DNA from: Bryopsis sp. KO-2023
Taxonomy: Eukaryota; Chlorophyta; Ulvophyceae; Bryopsidales; Bryopsidaceae
Assembly: GCA_030272585.1 (NCBI GenBank)
Contig: BSYQ01000009.1
Coordinates: 3,720,001-3,784,000, forward strand
DNA: 64,000 nucleotides
Direction: 5' to 3'
The translations under genes and the position numbers were made by a program. The notes below the pieces were generated by a model, which ran no database searches, was not told the origin of the DNA, and saw nothing but the letters and a program-made list of their open reading frames with translations. This document shows, in pieces, positions 22,053-35,097 of the stretch (position 1 is its first letter; every line of letters starts with the position of its first letter).

Positions 22053-24803
22053 TTTTTGTTGACCTGAATGGTTTTATTCATTCCATCAACAGAAAGAATG
22101 AAACCTTTTGTCCTGCTGGAAACTTTTTTTTTCTGGAGCAATATCTTCATTTGTACAACGCAGGGCTTTGATTTTTTTGGTTGTTTTCCTTTTTACACCA
22201 TTCTGGAGGAATGTCGTTAGATACTTTTGTGGATGGACGTGAAAGGCAGGAAATCCTCTCATCCAAACCGTTTTGTGTGTGTGTTTTTTTTTCAGTCAAA
22301 GGATGGTGTGTCTGAGTTTTGATGCTTGGAATGCGTTGGATATTCTGGAAACTTGTTACAATGGGGAATGGAATTGTGGCAATTAAATCAAGGAATCCAG
22401 TGGGAAAATATTTCGATAGGAGGAGGAGGAGAAGGGCAAGTGTAAAAGTACACACAAGTTATTACAGCTTTAACACCCACAACATCTCAGCGAAGCCTCA
22501 CAAAAACATATTCTGGAAAAAGAAAAAGGGGGGACATTAGAAACAAATGACAAAATTTGATATCAAGTTGGGGGGAGGTGGGGGGGTTGGGTTCCGGAGC
22601 CTTTTTCCTCCTTTTTTTTTTTCTCTCTCTTTTTTCGATTTGTGATTTATTTTTCAATACGAAGCGAGAAATGACGAGGGGAAAAGAAAAAAAAGCCGAG
22701 TGGCTAAAACAACAGTAAAGAAAGGTAGTGGTAGTTTGTCTAGCTCAAGGAAACAAATACAGAAAGGATGGAGTTGTACATTTTAGTGAAATGATTATTT
22801 CTTTGGGGTGGGGGGGGGGGGGGGGGGTTCAAAAGCGAAACAAAACAAAAAGGGCTGTGAGTGTGAGAAGTGTCCTTTGATCATTTTGTGGTTTTATTGA
22901 CTTAAATGTTATTTTTTTTCTCATGGTGAGTGTACTTGTTTTTTTAGCTTATATTTCCCCTGAAAAAGGAAATGAGAAAAAAAAAGAAAAAAAAAGAGGG
23001 AGTGAAAGTCGAACAAGTGCCACCGGGTTATGACTAATCATCATCAGGGGAATTTATGGCTCCTTGTGATGAGATGGGTATTCGTTTTGCTGTAAATCCT
23101 ATCATTCTTTTTTTTTTTTTTTTGGAATAGGCAAATGAGCCAGTGATTTTTTCATCTTCTATTTCAAATTTCAAAAAAAAAAAAAGAATGGCTGAGCAAT
23201 TTTCGTGCGACAATTATTGTTTTTCCGGTTTGAACAAGTGGTGATCTTTTGAAGGGTGGTGGTGAAGAGCTTCTTTGCACCTAGGGTTTTGGTACAATTG
23301 TATCAAAAGTGCTTGTTTTTTTTCTGTATTTTTATGGGTTTTTTTGTGGTGAGAGATATGCATCGACAGGTATTGTGTGAGGAGCACAGGTGCCTCTTAT
23401 TCCAACTTTTTTGATATTCTTGATTTGAAAGAATAGAGGTTTTGTGTTTGTTAAGAGGTGGGCTGGAGGGAGAGCAGGGGGTGCAATGTGTGGGATTTGG
23501 TGGTGTAAAGAAGCTCAGAGTGTTCGCATTTTTTTACTTTTTGGGAGGGGACCATTTTTTTTGTGTTAATCCAGGAAGGTGCTTTCTTTTCAAATGGGTT
23601 CCATTCTGGAAGGAGCCACATCCAGAGCTTTAACAGAGAAAAATTTAAATGTTTTGATCCATTGAACCACGTGTTTTTGAGCAGAATACTGTTGGTATTT
23701 TCCCAACTGCACGAAAAAACAAAAGAAAAGGAAATGTAAATATATGCTTTCATTTTCGTCTGTTATCCAGAACGACAGACAATCAACCGATAATACATTG
23801 CCTGGGGAGCGACTCAGACAATGCAAATAACACCACCCTTCAGCACATTTCACAGTCCTCTTGCATAAATAAACTGCTGATTTCAATCGAATTTTCTCCA
23901 ACTGTACAGTTTTCCAGCTGGGAAAAAAATAAATTGAAACATGTGTGGTTTTCAAAAGCTCCACTGAATTTGTGCTTTGGCTGCACAGTTACAAGCACAC
24001 TGGCAATTTATCTTATTTCCTAGTCAGAACTTGGCAACCCAAGAATATACAATCATTAACCACGAAAAGAATCTCAAGAAACACAAAGGCAGCGATGTCA
24101 CTTCCACAGGTTTTTTGAACCAAACACACAAATCCCCACCCACGCTATTTGTTTTTCTCCAATTTTTATTCACAACAAATTCATTCCTTTAGAAGAAAGC
24201 CTTTTAAAGCACAATCACATCGAATCCAAGTCAAACCATGTTTCGTTGTTGTTTTTTTTCCGAACATACCCTCCTGCATTTCATAAATCCAAATTCATGT
24301 CAGCGGAAATGCGCCCTCCCAACGAGCGGGCAAAACCCAAAAGAACCCCCACACAAAAAAACCAAAAAGCGAAAAAAATGCAAGGATCGAAAAGATGGGA
24401 CACAGTGAACAAAACCACCAAACACACACAAAAACGCAAACAGAAATTTCATTTCTTTTTCCAGTTTTCTTCTCCCCCCCCCCCCCCTTCATCCAGACCC
24501 TCTGGGAAACGAACAAGAATCCATCGTTTTCTGCTCAGGATCGAACCAACACATTTCCATAAGAAAAAACGATCGAAAGCAGAGCCCTCGTCATTGCTCA
24601 GAACGGGAAGCAAAAAGAAAACATGCCACAACGAAACCCCAAAAAACAAAACAAGTCCGCAGTGTGTGCATCCGTCTTTCCGGCACCGTTCCTCTCCTCC
24701 CAACTTTCTCAACCCCACATTTTTTTTTTCTTCTCTTCTGTTTTCGTTTTTTTTTGTATTGTTCGCCACATTTTGTCCCCTTGTCTTTTGCCCTCCCTGC
24801 TAC
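22053..24803. other. Long low-complexity intergenic region
   Basis: Runs of A, T, G and C and purine- or pyrimidine-only stretches dominate (for example the G run near 22807-22826). The frames found are Lys- or Phe-rich by composition. The right end is the 3' flank of the large minus-strand gene. I see no gene. Confidence 0.6.
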
Positions 24804-27800
24804 TCACAACTGAGATCTACTTGATTTTCGCCTCACCAATTGAGCAACCAACGATTCATCCGAAACCTCATCTGTGTAAACAAACGGTTCCGCCTCCAGT
24901 ATCGACACCGACCCCCCCCTCAAATGTGGATTGCCCCCAGCGGTCAGAGAGGAATTCGTCGAGCCAGGGATCCCTATACCCACCCCAGGAAACGGACTCT
25001 GGTGCTGCTGCTGTGGCATCACACCCGCCATCCCAGCATTCGGGCTGATCGATCGAATCACCCCTGGCAAAACCTGCGTCGAGCCAGGGCTCAGAGGAGC
25101 GTGGGGCGACGAAACCGACAGAAACGGGGAAGAGCTTGGTGCTGGATTAGTTCCAAACGGTCTGCTCCCTTGACTACCATATCGAAACAGCCCCAAACCA
25201 GGCATCGGCAGCATCGAACCCCCCATGCCCACACTCGCGTCGGCTGGATCTTCCCTGAACCTGGAAGCCTCCGGTCCCAAGCTCTGTTGAAAGTATTGAG
25301 ACATGGCCGCAGAGTCGTGGCTGGCGCTGAGGGACGATCGGGATCTGAGTTCGTTCAATTCTGCGTCTGGGCCACCCCAGAGAGAATTCAATTTGAAGGA
25401 GAGGGGTGGAGGGACGGCTGGAGCCGAGGGTGGCGTTATGGAACCGAGCTGGTGAGATGGAGCTTCCCCGATTCCCCTGTAGTCCGACAGCCCAGAATGC
25501 GGTGGGGGAAGCAACGGCCCCGATTCCATCGATACAATCCCCAAGCTTTCCAGAGATTTCGAAATGGTGGGGGAAGGGTCGTGGCTGCTGGTCTGAGGGG
25601 TCCACGGAGTGCTGCTTTGAGGGACGAGAGAATTGATCAAATCCACATGCATGCCATAGTAGGGTGCATTGTGGCCTGCCTGTATGTCTCGCAGTCCATC
25701 CAGAGCCCAAACCTCACTGGATTCTTCCAGCGATCGCAGGTCCCTCGTCGCCCCGATGCTGAAATCTGGACCATTGAGCGTGAGTGTAGGGGTCCCTCCC
25801 TCCTGCACCCACTCCGACTGACCACGGCTGCTGTCCAACCCTGTGAAGCCAGCAAACATTCACATTTTTAAAACAGGCACATTGCAGCAAAAAAACTTGA
25901 CGAAACGGATCAAGTAACCACCAAGCTTTCTGAATCCCAAACGGACCCCCCCAAAAAAATGTTCATCTCAGCATTGGAGGGGCTGATAGTTTTTACTCAC
26001 CAGCTTGAGAAGCTTCTGCTGCACCGCTGGCTCCAGTGTATAGCGACCTGGGGAGCTCGATCAGTCCGACATCCCCACCACCCCCTGCTGCATGCATGTC
26101 TTTTTGAGCACCCCCAATGAAGCCTGGCTCCTCGCTGCTCATATCCATCAATCTGGTGAGCTCCGCCTCCGGGGACGCCAAGCCCTGCTGCATGGCTGGA
26201 TCCCAGTCAAACTCCCCAACAGAAGCTTCCAGAGCATTGCTGGGACTGGGGTAATTTTGGGCTTGGCCAGATACCTCTTGAGGGAATTGTGTGGGCGAGG
26301 AATGCTGTTGGGGCTGTGGCTGCGGCGGCTGTTGCTGAGGTGGGGGCTTGTTCGTGGATGGGCGGGGGGCTGCAGTTCGTCGGAATCTGTCTTGGCGAGG
26401 CCTGTCCCTTCTTTGTTTGTCTTGCACCAGCTGCATGGCCAATTCTCGCTCCTGCCGTTGCTTTTCCCTCTGTTTTCTTTCCCGCTCTGCCTTTTCCTTC
26501 TCCTGATCATCGACAATAGTTTTTTTTGGGTTAAAAGTAGTGCCACTTGACCATTGCTGGGGAAAAAAAATCTGAATTCCATACAGGGACAAGGCCTTTT
26601 GCTCCATCAGTCTTTCGAAACCAGGAGCAACAACTGGAAAGAGAAAATCGAATGTAATGTACACACTCTACAATGCAGAATCCTTTTTTTTCTCAACCCC
26701 AGCGTTTTTTTGAAAAAAAAAAAGGGTGAGAAAAAAAACATCTGCTACCTTTCGCTCGGCCTCATGTTTTTCCTTTTGTTCCTTTTGCAATCGTTCCTTT
26801 TCGAGGCGTTCAGATTCCAGCTTCTCTTTTTCCTTCTCCTTTCGGCGCTCTTCCTCCAGCCGCTTTTGCTTGATCCTTTCGACCTCGTCCCTTTCGGCTT
26901 GCAATCGCCGAACTTCACACTCATCCTCTTGGAGATATTGATGCACCTTTTCGAACCCCCCCCCCCAAAAAAAACCAAAGAGTAACTCAATCCAAGCAGA
27001 AAAAAGACGAAAAGCCATCCAAAGCAACTGACAAAAAGAAAAACACACACACACACTCCCAGGATTGCTACCTTCTTGGCTAAGCTTTGCAGATGGACGA
27101 CCTCCTTCGAGCTGGCAGATGTACAAAGGTCAGCCGCCACTTCAGTTCGACGGAACTGTTCTCGGCCGCGTTTCTTAACGAAAGAAGCAGGCTCCACCTG
27201 CAGGTCGACATCCACCACATCGGAAGCCTTCCCCAGAGCAGTCCTGAAAGCTTCGCACCGCTTCTCGATCGGCATATCCTCCCGCTCCTTCAACACCGAT
27301 TCCAGAGCAGATTCCGCCTCCCCAACCAGAATTTTCCTCAACAGATCACGGGCTGCCGACACGACGGAGGAATTCACCCCCCCTTTTTGTGCAGCCTTCA
27401 CTTGATCTTGCAGCTGGGAGAATTCAGCGGGGTCCTCTGCGGCTTTGGCCATCGATGCTTCCAGATTCTGCATGAATTTGAGGATTCGACGAGCGGATTG
27501 GACTTTGACACCGGCGCTGGCGGCCTCTTGAATGGCTTTAGAAAGCTCTTCTGCAGAGGAGCCTTCCTGAACCACTTTCAAAAGCTTGGCTTCGTTTTCA
27601 GCCAACGATCGCCATTGTCCCAGGGCAGCCTCCGCTTTCGAAGCTTCATCTGCACAGCCAAAACAGAATGCCTGTCGATGTATGCTCGTAGACTGAGCTT
27701 CATTTCAGCTTTCTGTGGGTAGCCATTGGAAATTTTCACCACAACTCCCGACTTCCTCAGGATTTTTTTCCTTCGTTTTTTCTTTTTCGACAGGTGGGTC

Positions 27801-30800
27801 GATTCTTGTGAAATCAGCACTGCTTCACTGTGGACCTGACGGTGAGTTTGGGATGGCCGTACCTTCGACTAGCTCCCAGCACTGTTTTGCCTCTTCCAGA
27901 GCTTTAACCACCGCGTCGGCATCCTCCTGCCTGTGTTGCTTCCTCAGATTTTTCACAGCCGAATCCAAGGCTTGATGTACAATTGACCCTGTGTGCAGTT
28001 TCGACCGCTGCTCGCTTGCGGCTTGATACACTTTGGGGTCCAACTCCTCAGCACCGACCTACCCAACCAACACAAATATCATAAAAAGAAAATCTGCAAA
28101 AAAAAGGGGGGGTGAGGGGAGCATCCGAGGGAAAAGCCCCCCCCCCCCAAACAAAAAAAAGAAGGAAAAACTGATCTCCAGATGATTGAGGTGAAATTCA
28201 GGGTCAATTTTTTCGGCACGTTTCCCCTCACTTTTCTGGCATCGAGAATCATTGCTTCCAGCTTCGCAAGGTCAGCGACGTTTCTACAGCTGGTGGTAGC
28301 CTTGCTCAGGGATTCGGCAGCCCTTTCCACCTCGATTCGCTTTCTTGCCAATTGGATGCGAGGGAGCAAGAACTCGGCCGGCGATCCGATGCCGCTGTTT
28401 CCAGAAGCTGATGTACATGCAGATTCCGCCCTCGTCAAAGCACTCTGTTTGCCAAATGCCAAAATTCAGCAAAACAACCCAAACAAACCCCGTAATCTTG
28501 TACCTCAAGTTTGCTTTCACTCAAAGAAAAAACCCATATACACACATATATATATATGTCTATATGTATACATTTTTATTTTTATTTTTTTGCTGAAAAC
28601 CCCTATTTTTTGACACAATATTATCGTAGTGTGAAGCCTGAAGAATCAGAAAGTCTGTGTGAACTTTCCTCCCCCATTTTTTTCCTTCAAAAAAAGGACA
28701 AACCTTGAGCACTCCAGAGCCGCACGGCTTTTTTGACATAACCGAATCCAAGTGATTCGCCGCTTCCAATGCGGCTGCTTGGGCTTGGAGCTCCTTCAAC
28801 AGCCTCCTGGCTTTATCCACCCCAATGTTAGATTCTCTTCCCTCGTCGATCGCACCCTCCAAAAGCTTGATGTTTGCTTCTAAAACGCTCACATCGTAGC
28901 CTTGCAATTCTTTCCCTCCCCCCGAGGCTGTCGCCACCTTTCCATGCTTCTTGCCCTGTCGAAAAAAAAAATAACACCTCCACCAATCAATTTATGGCAG
29001 TGCATCAACCAAGGAAGAAAATCTGTCAGATCAACTTGGCCAAGCAGTCATTTTTTCAAATTTTTTTTTCAATTAAATTTCTATTTTTTTCAATTTTTTT
29101 TAATCTTTTGTTTGGGGGGTGAGAGGAAATCAGCCTTGTGCAATTTTTAGGAACCTTTTTGATTGGTTGTCGGGCTTGAGTCATGATGGATTCGAGGCGT
29201 TCCATGGCTTCCGCTCGCCTCAGCCATTGCAGCCTCAAATCTTTAGCATTGGTCACTTCGACAGCCAGATGCGGAAAACGTTGAGCTTTCTCGATCGCCT
29301 CCGTCAATTTTTCGACAGCTCCAAAGAATGCATTGGACCCTGTCCAACAAACAAAATAATCAAAAAGACAATTCACTGACCCTCCCCCCCCAAAAAAAAA
29401 AAAAAAGAAAAACTGAAAACGAAAACGAAAATAAAAAACAACCAGCATAAGTGCATAGCACAAGGGGGGGTAAAAAAAACCCAATCATTCCGCCCCATAA
29501 CACCCTGTTGCAAACTTTTTACCCCACCCCCCCCTTCTCCCTTCTTCAAATCAGAACAAACCCCTCCACCCCACCTTTAATGGCCATCGCACTGGACAAA
29601 TTTTCCGCTGCCTTTATTTCCAGCTTTGCATTTTGCGTCACTCTCCTAGCGAGATCCGAAAGCGAAGCCGATGGGCACATCGCCGATTCCAAAGCCATTT
29701 CCAAGTTGTGAATGGTGGCCTCCGTTATTGAGCGCACTAAGTAAGGCAAACCGGGGGGGCTGTGGCAGACAGAGGCATCGATCACTTCGGTCATCGTCTG
29801 AGAAGGCAGCAGGGAGCTCCCGTGCAAAGCCTCGGCCAGAATCAAATCGGAGTCCGCCGTCTTTGCCCATTGATCCAACACATGAACCTGACAAAACGGG
29901 GGGGATGGAAAAAGGGTTAAAAAAGGAAATATCACACATCTTACCACACAAAAATCGATGGGAAATCAAACAAGAACCCACGGTGCGGTCTTTGTCAGAG
30001 ATGACCTCCGAAAAACACCGGCATGCGTTTTCCCAAGACTAGGGCTGTGGATGAGGGAAAAAAAAGAGGGAAAAAAAAATTCGACACTGACCTGGCATTC
30101 GTCGATGAAACCTATATCGACCCGCAAGCCACGCTCCCTCAACCTTTCCCATTCCTTCAAACAATGCTCCGCCCGCCACACGGAGGCCCGAGTCGCAGAT
30201 TGCTTTGCCTCGGTGTCCAACAACAGACAGATATGCACATGCACCACCCTCATCAGCGCCTGCCCCACAGCCCTCCACCTCCCGGGCTGCTGATCTTGTT
30301 TCTTTTCCACCCGAGCGAACAATCGGGCCACTTGTATGTGTGCCATTCGAATCGCTTGCACAGCCAAAGCTGCACAGCCCGCACAACGACAATCTCTGCA
30401 TGATAAAAACGTCAGCAAAAAGTTATATAAGAGAAAAAAAAGGGGGGGGGGGAACCCTTTGCATCGTATCAGTTCGGAATCTCATGGCCCTTCCCCAAAA
30501 GAAAACCTCTTTTCGCACCTGAATTTTAGCAAGACGCTTTCAGCCCAACAACAATAGAGGTCGGCCTGTTCATCCTCCAAAACTTGACAATCGCTGGTTT
30601 CTAGCGGTGGAGCAGCTGCATCCATGAACCCATGGGGGATGGTGTCGCCTTGCAGGTCTAAGCTTTGCAACGCATGCACGGCCCGGACGAAACATAGGAA
30701 AGCCTTTTCGGCCAGGGAGGAGCTGTGCCCGTCGCTCAGCCTGACTTTGTTCGTCCCCCCAGGGTCTGATTCAAAAACCAATGACAGAAAATAATCAAGT

Positions 30801-33800
30801 TGGAAGGATATATCACGAGTGCTTTTTCTCACATGTACAAACGAAAAACAAAACTGTTTTGGAAATAGTTTTTGGAAAGAGAGGGGGGGGGGTTAAAGAT
30901 AGTGATGTGCATTCTTTTTTTTTTTGTATTGTATTGAGGCCGAAAGCCAGCCCATGCACCATGCAATTGATTCAGTGATATGGGTCTTTCCTCTTGTCAG
31001 CTTTTTTCCGATTCTTTTCTGCTTGTTTAACCCCCATCCTTGTTTTGTGCAGGGGGTGTGTTTTTCTTTTCAGGATATACCAAAATCTCACTATTAGTCA
31101 TCATCTTTACTTCAGTTTGTCATCCATTTTTGTTTTTTTGTTTTTGTTTGTCATCAATAAAAATTAATATTTTATTTTGTTCCGAGACTTTTTTTTTCTT
31201 CCACAAAAAAAGGTTCATACCTTGGTCCGTGTTGCTCCACGTGTCTTTTCTAGCTATGTCCAAATATGAATGCCCTTGATGGGACTCTTGCCTCATTCTA
31301 TCCAACAGCGTTTGCGCTCTCCTCCGAGCCTCCCTGCGGTTGTGGTCTTGACGATGGACCACGTGTTTCTGAACGATCGGACGACTGTTTTTTTTTGAAA
31401 AAAAAAAATAACGGGGAAAAGCAAAGCACAGAAAACGGTGTTTATTGTGTGGATTTTTTTGCAAAAAATTGAGAAAAAAATAGTGAAAAAAAAGAAAAAA
31501 GAGTCACAGAAGAAAGAAAAAATACATGAAAAGGTGTCTCTGGACATGTGGCAAAAATCTGAATGACAAAATTGAGCGGCAGGAGGAAATCAAGCCAGTT
31601 ACGATAAAAACACAGTTGGAAGTTGAAGGGTAAACTGAATAGTCAACTGAATAATACACAGTAGAAGCAAGCCTAATGCTGCACACAGGACCAAAAATTC
31701 CTGTAAAAAAAAAAAAAGACCACCAGAAAAGCTCCTCTCGCGATATGAATCCGGTGGGTCCAAGTTCAGCAAAAAACATATTAAAACAAGTTTAAATAAA
31801 AAAAAGTACTAAATGACTAATCAAGATTATTTATGTCTGTGCAGCAAATCAAACGGATGCTTTTTTTTCTCTTGTGTACCTGCAAAGACATGTCAGGTAA
31901 CCCCACATGGTAAACCAATTGATTACGCAGGTCATGATGAGTTGAAACCAGGCCACCAGGCCCATTCTCACGTTTAAAAGGCATTTTTTAAAAATCAAAG
32001 TACGTGCCAGCCCCGACCGACATTCCCACATTTCTTGCTCCTTGATTCGCATGCATCTGCAAAGACAAAAAAAACCAATGCTCGTTTTGACATTCTTACC
32101 CAGAATTTTTGCTTTAGGGTTGCATAGCATCAATCCAATCGATGAGGGAAAAAAACACTGGTTGCAGATGGTAAGTTTCGTTTCTCAATGCGATCCTTTT
32201 TCTCCCCCCCAAAAAAAAGAGTCTATCCACCGAGCGACATTTCCATACAAAAAGGTACAAAAAAGCGAGTCAGGGTGCGGACCTCCTTTGTCATCTGGAG
32301 GCACTGATGTCAGACCCTAGTGTCGTGATATATATATATTTTTTATTTATTTTATTATTAGTATTCCCCCCAAAAAAAACAAATGAAAGATTATCCGAAA
32401 TCGATTACCTACAACTCCGATGGCCTGTTTGTTGATTCTTATCTCCACACACAGGCACCAACTCGATCGGGAGGTCCCCACACACAGTCTTGAGGGTGGG
32501 GTCCGCCCCTCTCTGGAGGAGGTGATTCACTTGGGCGGGATTCCCTCTGATGGAAGCACAGTGCAAAGGAGTGGCTCCGTCCAACAATGCTGCGACGCTT
32601 TCTAATGTCACTCCACGTCCCTTTGCCTGATACAAATCGAAAAAAAAACACCAAAAAAAAAGCCGTGTAAATAAACGAAGAATCGAAAAATTAGAGTTGG
32701 TGGTGAGGCTGAGGCCTCGCCAACCTCTTGGGCTGCATTTCAACGAAGGAGTGTTACAAACGCCCAACTTCCTGTTCATTTCTGTTTTGACTTTTTACTG
32801 AATTCTGCTTCATAATCACTGCTACTATTATTATTCACCTTCACTTTTTTTTGCAAAATATAAGGTGGTGCACAGAACTCAAGGAATCTTCCCCCCCCCC
32901 CTCCCTAAATCCCAAAAAAAAAGACCAAAGGTAAAAAACAAAATGAAAACAAACTACCTGTGTTCCTTCAGGTCCGCCCTGACCTCCATTTCCTCCTCCC
33001 CCTGCTGCTGCTCCACCGCCACCCCCCGCAGCACCGCTGTTGTTGGCGGACAATCTCAGCATTGGGGGCACGCTTTCCTGATATTCGTCCTGATACAGAA
33101 ACTCCAGCACCGTGTTCAACAAAGAAGAGTCTATCCGAGTGTTGACCAAGATTTTCCTCTCCTCCTCAGGTACGTCCAGTTTTTCGTTCAGCCACTCCAA
33201 ATTATCCAATCGACCATCAGCAAAACTGTGAATAAGAAAACACAAAAAGGAAGAAAAATCTCAGAAATTTTCTTTTTTTGGGGAAATTCATGGCAAGGGC
33301 AAGGGGTGAAGCTGGTGTGAATATGAGTGATATGATATATATTACATAATATGTGTTACATATTGAAGCAACAAAAGGAAATTATCAAAACTAATTTTAA
33401 AACTCCCCTACATACATGCTTCAGGATTTAGCTTTGATATATGTATATGTATATTTTTTTTCTTTTTCTTTATTGTACTTGAGAATAACATGAACATTGC
33501 TTGCAAACTATGTCGATTATTCAACCAAAAACCCAATACATAAATGGACTGGGGAAATAAACGCCAAATCCGAAAAGAAATGAAATGAAACAAACGAAAA
33601 GAATATATATGCACCTGTCCTCCAGTTCTTTGAGTTTTCGCCAGGGGACTCTGATCAAAAAGTCGAGAAACCATGGAGGTGCATTCATCAATGCCGCTAT
33701 GCACAATGCTGCCCCCGCAACCATCTACAGCAATTCAAGAAAAAAACGAGCAACGTGGGAAGAGTTTCATTTTCATAAGAAAAAGCAATAACCATGCGAT

Positions 33801-35097
33801 ATTGATTGATTGAACAACCGATATCACGGGGACATGCAATTTCTGAAAGGAAAGCAAACTTGGTCGATTAAAAATATCATAAGACAAAGAATGACTGTGG
33901 TTAATATATACACACATAGATCAACTCAGGCTGGAGCCGCACACCAAAATAAATGATGCAATCCATCTTCAGAAACTCAATTTTTTATTCTTTCTGGTTT
34001 TTCCATAAAGGACCCAATTATCTTTTCACAATTCATAGCTCTTAAATCATCATTTTCGATATCGGTAAAACACACACACACACACTCTCTGTGGTCACCA
34101 TACATCCTAAGGTCCATTTTTTTTTCGCTTTGTGGAATTTGCACCCACCCTGGATCGCTCCGGAGTGAGCTCTGCCTTCGGATCCTCGCATTGGGGCAGC
34201 ACCACATTGAATGCCGACGGAAGAAATCCATTTCTAATTCCCTCTGTCAAGTCATGCACCCTTCTGTACCATTCAGAGAACAACAAGCAAAAAAGAATCA
34301 AATAACATGCTGTGCGTGCATAATCCAAAACCTTGATTTCAAGGAAACAATAATATAATATGGTGTGCAAAAGGAGCGGTGTTCTGCTTAGATACAACAG
34401 AAAAAAATGATAAATAAATAAATAAATAAATTAATGAATGCTTTTTTCCCAGCTTTCGAGAGAGCTTAAAACAATGATTTTTTTTTCAATTATTATTCTA
34501 AAAAAAACGGGAAAGAGCTCACCTGTCCTCCCTGTCTCTGTGCAATTGAAGTTTCTGTTCTTGTTGTTGATAGCGCTTCGTCTTTTGATTTTTACGGCTT
34601 CTGTCGCCAAAAAAGAAACTGGCAGCTGTTATCTTCCAAGTGTGGTTTTAGAATTTTCATCGATTCAAAAAGATACACGCAACCAAAAGAAAACAATGCT
34701 GAAAGTTACAATTCAAGCCTCCGGGTTCTGTTTGATTTTGTTTCAAACCAGCACAACCTTGGTTTGGTTTTTACGTACGAAAAAATTATAATTTGTCTGA
34801 AACCGAAAATGATGCTTTTTCCCTCCCCCTGCCATATTATCTAAGCAAGTGTCCTGTTTTTGCAGCGTGCCATTTACTTTTCTTCCCGTTCATTTTTCTT
34901 TCTCTTTTCGCTATTTTTTCTGATTCGTTTTCAATTCCCCCCCCCAAACCTCAATCCCTCAAAACCAACCTGACGACACTCTTTGTTTCTGGCGTTTGCG
35001 TAGGAGTTCGAGTTTGTTGCCTGCTTTGTTCCAGCTGCCTTTGTCGCTCCTTAATTCTGGAGCCAGCAGTGGAATTCGCTTCTCGCATAAAACTCAT
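24804..35097 (-). CDS. Very large ankyrin, helical-repeat and coiled-coil protein, 19 exons
   Basis: Exons (minus): 35097-34970, 34600-34523, 34263-34149, 33724-33615, 33225-32958, 32626-32409, 32056-31972, 31368-31221, 30765-30519, 30395-30092, 29887-29575, 29339-29155, 28955-28704, 28444-28232, 28058-27863, 27649-27072, 26946-26749, 26633-26001, 25840-24804; about 1,770 residues. Order: basic Gln/Arg-rich N-terminus; helical part with VLEFLYQDEY and a Gly run; an ankyrin pair (ATPLHCASIRGNPAQVNHLL then GADPTLKT); helical repeats rich in Ala, Glu and Arg, many of the form AxxLExAIxxA; a charged Glu/Lys/Arg coiled coil (exon 17); Gln/Pro-rich and Ser/Gly/Pro-rich disordered C-terminus. No catalytic motif is seen. 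Such proteins in protists are often scaffolds of cytoskeleton or flagellum; that is inference. A GTAAGG donor near 36230 could end an untranslated first exon. Borders of single exons may be off by a few bases. Confidence 0.75.

Noticed and set aside
24246-24824. 192-codon plus-strand frame
   Set aside because: Lys, Pro and Phe runs follow from homopolymers; it lies in the 3' flank of the large gene and has no domain.
24840-25871. 343-codon plus-strand frame
   Set aside because: It is antisense to the last exon of the large minus-strand gene, whose splice borders and codon use are better.
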